In this document: one piece after another, positions 58,901 through 64,000 of the stretch
Layout of the letters: each line of letters starts with the position of its first letter
Position numbering within the stretch: position 1 is the first letter of the stretch
Source: Hygrophila difformis
Lineage: Eukaryota; Streptophyta; Magnoliopsida; Lamiales; Acanthaceae
Length of the DNA: 64,000 nt
Direction: 5' to 3'
Assembly: GCA_030278955.1 (NCBI GenBank)
Contig: JAOANR010000001.1
Coordinates: forward strand, 24,247,120-24,311,119
Notes under the pieces: model-generated
Told to the model about the DNA's origin: nothing
Database searches by the model: none
Seen by the model: only the letters and a program-made list of their open reading frames with translations
Position numbers and translations under genes: made by a program

Positions 58901-61900
58901 TCACAGTGTGAGAAAACTAGATATGCAGATCGGTACTCTTTATTTTCTGCAAGAGAAACCTTGAAGGGTATTGACCACTTTTGTGCCACAATGAAGTAAT
59001 TCTCTGACCTGCAGCATAATTATTGGCCCACCTTGCCATGCAAAAAGTGATTCATCTAGCATCAAATCCACTATCTTTTTGACAAACCTCTGCATTTCTT
59101 CCTGAAAAATGAAAGTTCATGGTTATTGCTGAAACAAGATACCACAAAAGGCAACAATCATTTCTTTATAGGTTGAACATTAGAATTGTATTAAATAGCT
59201 AAGAGATCTAAGACACATACATTTTGGTGACATCAAGCCCAAATTTTTACCAAAAAGATATCTCAAAAAAGGAAAGACAATTTTATGGACATGCCTACAC
59301 ATATACAAACACTTAGCCAGGGAAACAACAACAACAACAACAATAAATCATTTACAAAAGCTACAATGCCAAATATATAATCCAGTCTTCCTTTCAAGTT
59401 ACCTTGTCACATTTTTTATTTTTGAGTGTCAATATTAAATAAGGGTAAGTTGGGAAAGTTAATATGTAGGAAGATATGGTAAAAGAACTAAAGATTTAGA
59501 AATAATAATAAAATATATATATAAACTATAAATTATAAAGAGACAGAATAGACACTTGTAAGGCAACACGTCAATTTCTCAAACATGTATCCTTATTTAG
59601 AAAATTCTCTTAAGTAGAATTTATAGAATCATTGCCTAAACCTTCTTCCCACTATATGGTGTACGTTGCGGATACATCCCACCATTATGTGGATCATCAT
59701 ACAAATTAATAGCAACATCAGCACCTCTCTTTCATGTGTCTATTTCAAAATCCTTTTAGGTGATCCACTTCCCCCTAAGATATGAATAGAGGAGTCTCCA
59801 CATCCTTCCCATAGTAGATTAGCATATAGAGATCTCTTGTACAGATGTCTTGTTAGAGGAATTTATATAATAAACATAAACTGATCCATCTTCCTATCAA
59901 TTAAATTTTAAGCTAAATGGTCATCCAAGACAGTTATCAGTGCAGGAGGAATCATCAGGCATTACCCATTTGTGAAAAGAGTGTGTGAATGAATTCACAA
60001 CACTGACAAGATTAATCATTTTCAAACAACCTATGCATAGAAGTAAACCATCTTTGATGTTCTTGTACTACCTTGAAGGGTCTATTGTCTGTTCGAAATT
60101 GAATACCAGGTATATCACGAAGCCAAACAGGAAAGCCCCTATAAAATGATTTAAACAAGGTAAACTCAAATTGAAATATCACTTCATATGTAATCAAATT
60201 ATTCAAATTATATGTTTGAAGCTGAAAATATAAAAAGATTCAAACTACCGAAGCATAATTACTCATGCATATATTTGAACCACATGGTCACAATTAAGAA
60301 ATAACACCAACTAAGTGAAATATATTTCCAGATATGACCAGGGGCGAAACCATGTTGATGAATGGGGTGGCATGGGCCCTCTCATAAATTATGCTTCAAC
60401 CTTCAAATTAATAGAGGAATAGTGAGGCAAAAGGATGGATGAAGAAGAAGGCCCTCCCTTGGTCCTTATTTTGTGTTTGTACATTTTCATAAGTATTCTT
60501 TTGGCCTATAAATTAATTCCAGATCCAATTACCAATTTATTTCCCATCTTTACTCCAAGTCCAAACCACCATAAACTCAAATATCTCAAAAATTAAATAA
60601 AATGAAACCCTATTAAATTACAATTAAATTAAATTCATGGCTCTTTGTCCTTTATAATTCTCTGCATCTCAAATCCCAAAATATTTTTGTGCCAAAAAGT
60701 TTGAAGTCTCAACAGATAACATTATATAAAAGATTTTTTTTTTAAAAAAAAAAGAAAAAAAATAAGTGAGATAGAGAATAGTTTTATCCCTGACTCTATG
60801 TGAAAAACATTTTAGTGAAAAATAGGCCATCCCTTAATAGAAATTCTAGCTTCGCCACTGGATATGACCCCATGATTTTCCTGCAGATCACAATTCCCAA
60901 TAAAATCCTCATGGTAGAATGCATCACAATTAATTGCAAAAACTTTCCTAATAGTATAAGCCAACACAGCTACCCAACCATATTGAGTCGGATCACCAGA
61001 ACAAATAATGTACTCCACCAACTATTTGATTCCATAAGTATGAGTTAATAAAGGGTAAGAATAACATGTTGGTAACATGAGCATGGGGCCTGTCTTTGTG
61101 TCAAGACCAGCAACTTGATCCCTTACTACATGACATAGCTTTCATATTTAATAAATTTAGTACAATAAAACTAACATTATCTTTTATAAAGCAATGGTTT
61201 TTATTTTGTTTATTTTAATACAATGAAATCATAATTTTTTTCGTAAACTTACATTATCTTTTATAAAGCAATGGTTTTTATTTTGTTTATTTTAATACAA
61301 TGAAATCATAATTTTTTCGTATAGTATAATATAACAATGATACTTGTGTTTAATTTAAACTTGTACAAATAAAATCTTAACTATACGGTTGTTTATTTGG
61401 GATGAAGTTAAAATTTAATCCAGTTTATATATATATATATATATATATATTTATTTAATAAAATCAGGGTCTAAGAAAATTGTTAAAATAAATTAACAGA
61501 AATAATATAAGGGGGTAATTGAAGTAATTCTTTTGTTAAGGCACACGAGTTCGTTTATCACGTGAAGCAATTAAGCAATTACCAGTGCCTCTTCTTGATA
61601 TAGTTCTTAGGCATTTTATTAAACTAATCACAAGTCAGGTAGGAAAATATTGAAAGCCGGAGTAGGGAAAGGAGAATTGATACATGCAAAAGTCAGAGTT
61701 GCAAATACTACTTAACAAAATATAAAGCCAAGCTTCCGCATAAAACTATCCCAATTCAATTTCGACAACATAACTCATAATTCAGTCAGATCTTATTAAT
61801 GATTTGCTTTCGCATTACACATTATGGAAAATAATAAACCATAAATCTTGTAACACTAATGATATGTAGGGGGAGAGAGAGAGAGAGAGAGAGAGAGAAT

Positions 61901-63815
61901 CACCCGAAATTCCACTCTGCACAAACATATGGACCTATACGAATAAATGAAAAAAGACCACTGGAACCCACTAGCTTCACAAACTTCACAATATCATATC
62001 TGCCTTCAAAGTTATACTGAAATGATAAATAAATGTATTAGAGAATAATAATACAATGAAATGGAACCAATTTACGAATGCCAGGGCAGAAATTATACTT
62101 GTCCTTTTACTGGCTCATGGCCATTCCAAAATACATATGTTTCAATGACATCAACTCCACCTTCCTTGCTCTTGGAAATTAGATCAGGCCACATCTGGCA
62201 TAATTCAGTTCAATCCCACAAATGAACAATTTAGACGAATTAAAGAAGATGCATTTTCTTAGGAAGCCTCACGCTCTTGCCAATGTTTGGTAAACAAAAT
62301 ATTCATCTTTCGAAAGAGGCCCCATGAAAACGCATTCCCAAAGAAACATGTAAATATTATGACCTATATACGACCAGATCTAGCAAAAGGACTAAAAATT
62401 ACTCTGCTTGTTCATTTTTTTCTTTTAGCCAGAAGAGTTAGCATTTGCTTGTCTTGTCAAGTAAGGTTTCCTATCACACTTCTAAAAAGTGCATCACCTA
62501 AAGGAGAAAGGTGTATTTTCATGTAACTGAATCAACAAAGAATGTTGCTAAGGGGAAGAAAAGCTTGGACCAAAATGTGCAATACAAAAAACAGGAAGCA
62601 AAACCAAGACATAAAAAGGGCCATATGAGGCNNNNNNNNNNNNNNNNNNNNNNNNNNNNNNNNNNNNNNNNNNNNNNNNNNNNNNNNNNNNNNNNNNNNN
62701 NNNNNNNNNNNNNNNNNNNNNNNNNNNNNNNNNNNNNNNNNNNNNNNNNNNNNNNNNNNNNNNNNNNNNNNNNNNNNNNNNNNNNNNNNNNNNNNNNNNN
62801 NNNNNNNNNNNNNNNNNNNNNNNNNNNNNNNNNNNNNNNNNNNNNNNNNNNNNNNNNNNNNNNNNNNNNNNNNNNNNNNNNNNNNNNNNNNNNNNNNNNN
62901 NNNNNNNNNNNNNNNNNNNNNNNNNNNNNNNNNNNNNNNNNNNNNNNNNNNNNNNNNNNNNNNNNNNNNNNNNNNNNNNNNNNNNNNNNNNNNNNNNNNN
63001 NNNNNNNNNNNNNNNNNNNNNNNNNNNNNNNNNNNNNNNNNNNNNNNNNNNNNNNNNNNNNNNNNNNNNNNNNNNNNNNNNNNNNNNNNNNNNNNNNNNN
63101 NNNNNNNNNNNNNNNNNNNNNNNNNNNNNNNATTCGAGAAGTAATCCCAAACATTTCAGGATCACAAAGAAATCCTAATCAAATACTTTGCCCCAGATTG
63201 TTTTTCTTACTGTGTTCAAAAACCAGTAATTGTTTCATCAAGATACTATTCTCCTTCACAAAACCGATCACTATTTCTGTTTCTTGCAATCACCCTAATC
63301 TAATTTTGTTTCCCAAACACAGAAACTCTAGCTCAACTAGAGCCACGAAGTCGACAAAAACAAACTCAGGAATCCATACGAACCACTCATGAAAATCCCA
63401 CAAAATCAAAACTTCAATCCCAATAAGCAGTAATTTACTAATCGCTGGTGCAATCAGCAGTGCATAGAAAGTCAATGGACTGTCCAGCGAAAGCCGACCA
63501 CTCCAATTTATACCATGGACTCTCTTTCACAAACCATCTCCATTTTCGGAGACAGTTTCAAAGAGGAAAACATAAACCACGGCACCGATAATAATAGTAC
63601 ATTATACACATAACCAACAAAATTGAGAAAACCATTACTTCAGCGGTGGCTCTAGGGTAGTGAATTCCACCGGACACTAGCATCCGCCTCTTCCCATCGA
63701 TGATCATCGCTCTGCTATCGTAGCTGACATTGAAGGGCGTAAAAAACTCGCCAGCAACGAGCAGCGGTTGTGCAAGTAATCCCAGCAGCACCCATTGAAA
63801 TAATGTTAATCCCAT
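46927..63815 (-). CDS. BGAL9: BGAL9-like beta-galactosidase (GH35) with C-terminal SUEL lectin domain, 19 exons, 875 aa
   Basis: A secreted GH35 enzyme that removes terminal beta-galactose from cell-wall polysaccharides in the apoplast. Exons, 5' to 3': 63815-63639, 62194-62099, 62016-61904, 60138-60072, 59101-59009, 58541-58398, 58206-58118, 57431-57326, 56964-56877, 56508-56387, 55208-55047, 53458-53226, 52441-52326, 51067-50970, 50598-50488, 50362-50252, 49124-48919, 48696-48354, 47079-46927. All junctions are GT..AG and the frame is unbroken over 2628 nt. The signal peptide is about residues 1-21. The acid/base is Glu186 (IENEYG), the nucleophile Glu255 (WTENWDGW). SUEL lectin: about residues 740-860, with FASYGTPQG and FGDPCHR. 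Length, end and lectin domain match Arabidopsis BGAL9. The final exon (Ser-rich end) was found by splice signal and SUEL homology. The start chosen directly opens the signal peptide; an in-frame ATG at 63917 would add 34 residues. Confidence 0.9.
48074..48333. mobile_element. Stowaway-like MITE in BGAL intron 18
   Basis: 260 bp flanked by TA, with ends CTACCTCCGTCTCGTT and its near complement AACGAGATGGAGGAAG, the Stowaway CTCCCTCCGT signature. It lies only 20 bp from the exon 18 donor. Confidence 0.8.
50186..50209. repeat. 24-bp poly-C run in BGAL intron 16
   Basis: An uninterrupted run of 24 C, followed after a short ACA by poly-A. Similar C or G runs occur at 1128-1144, 4054-4076, 8252-8265 and 53853-53873. 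The run length is likely unreliable in the assembly. Confidence 0.7.
51952..52211. mobile_element. Stowaway-like MITE in BGAL intron 13
   Basis: 260 bp flanked by TA; ends CTCCCTCCGTTT and AAACGGAGGAAG. The internal sequence is AT-rich and partly self-complementary (GAATAGTAGTTACTATTC). No open frame. Confidence 0.82.
53508..53695. mobile_element. Stowaway-like MITE in BGAL intron 11
   Basis: 188 bp flanked by TA; ends CGCCCTCCGTTTTTTTAAATGTCC and GGACATTTAAGAAGAGCGGAGGGAA, with an AG/GT-rich centre (GTGGGTGGGAAAG). Relative to the gene it lies in the 3' part of intron 11, about 50 bp from exon 12. Confidence 0.8.
54100..54548. mobile_element. Stowaway-like MITE in BGAL intron 11, with duplicated 5' end
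   Basis: About 450 bp flanked by TA; ends CTCCCTCCGTTTTC and AAAAACCGAGGGAG. The first 52 bp are repeated in tandem (units start at 54100 and 54152). The copy at 2177-2576 has only one unit, so the duplication arose after the two copies separated, or was lost in the other. No coding capacity. Confidence 0.85.
60339..60860. mobile_element. hAT-type MITE in BGAL intron 3
   Basis: 522 bp with inverted ends CAGGGGCGAA...TTCGCCACTG and a perfect 8-bp target duplication GATATGAC (60331-60338 and 60861-60868), the hAT signature. AT-rich interior, no transposase. It lies in the 1.77-kb intron 3. Confidence 0.9.
61169..61320. repeat. 76-bp tandem duplication in BGAL intron 3
   Basis: Two adjacent units (61169-61244, 61245-61320) containing TTACATTATCTTTTATAAAG-like sequence through AATCATAATTTTTTCG, differing at only a few bases. 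AT-rich, non-coding. Confidence 0.8.
61425..61451. repeat. (TA)n microsatellite in BGAL intron 3
   Basis: About 13 TA units. A second microsatellite, (GA)n at 61872-61899, ends 4 bp from the exon 3 donor; a shorter (GA)n at 58099-58114 abuts the exon 7 donor. Length variation there could sit close to splice sites. Confidence 0.85.
62632..63131. other. Assembly gap (500 N) in BGAL intron 1
   Basis: Exactly 500 N, a conventional scaffold gap, so the true length is unknown. It falls wholly in intron 1 (62195-63638); no coding exon is expected here because exon 1 (ending RATAE) and exon 2 (starting MWPDL) join as in the family. Confidence 0.98.
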
Positions 63816-64000
63816 CTCCAGATTGCCCAGACCGCTTCCGTTCCGACTAGAACAAGGGACTTGATAGCTGAAACGGTTGTATAGTGGTAATGATTGTATT
63901 GTAAGTGTAGTGTGCACGCTACGAAAGCAACGATGAAAGTGACAGGCAATGAGTATTCAACTATTCATTCATTCGAGTGACGAAACAAATTTCAGGCGCA

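Noticed and set aside
62511..63392. Open frames running across the 500-N gap
   Set aside because: They are open only because N codons cannot be stops; the gap lies in BGAL intron 1.
63816..63917. Upstream in-frame ATG of BGAL at 63917
   Set aside because: It would place 34 polar residues before the signal peptide; family proteins start directly with the hydrophobic signal, as from 63815.

Overview
The window is nuclear DNA of a flowering plant, almost certainly a eudicot. It is AT-rich and has introns with plant GT..AG signals, a plant L1-type LINE, Ty3/gypsy LTR retrotransposons with plant tRNA primer sites, Stowaway and hAT MITEs, and two recognisable host genes. The species cannot be named from this sequence. 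There is one assembly gap of exactly 500 N (62632-63131).

Layout. 1-3981: rearranged debris in which pieces of a second copy of the beta-galactosidase gene (75 bp of intron 8; 1.9 kb of intron 11, exon 11 and intron 10) alternate with a LINE. 3982-37417: one LINE copy that later became a nest. A degenerate chromodomain-type (Tekay/Del-like) Ty3/gypsy element sits in it from 5878 to about 17826, with a 326-bp solo LTR in its 3' LTR. A large, young LTR element (17852-35375, 4.57-kb LTRs, perfect ATTAA target duplication, tRNA-Asp primer site) sits a little further along the same LINE. LINE reverse transcriptase, zinc finger and RNase H remnants resume at 35376 and end in an (AAAT)n tail at about 37417.

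37420-63815: the host genes. A RIN4/NOI-family immune regulator on the plus strand (37791-42279, 4 coding exons, 299 aa) and a BGAL9-like secreted beta-galactosidase with a C-terminal SUEL lectin domain on the minus strand (63815-46927, 19 coding exons, 875 aa). They converge on a 4.6-kb intergenic stretch. The BGAL introns hold four Stowaway-like MITEs and one hAT MITE with an 8-bp target duplication. A RIN4 intron holds a tRNA-derived SINE.

Most unusual system: the young LTR element. It has no gag-pol. It carries a spliced 885-aa ORF of unknown function (47-nt first exon, 1.36-kb intron), an overlapping 613-aa ORF resembling the 'putative plant transposon protein' family, and two similar promoter modules (one in the LTR, one internal). 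Near these lie arrays, of about 100-bp period, of a four-part inverted repeat: two forward arms of TTTGTCGCGGAAC followed by two reverse arms of GTTCCGCGACAAA. The arms are far better conserved than the spacers between them. I know of no description of this repeat, but I could not search.
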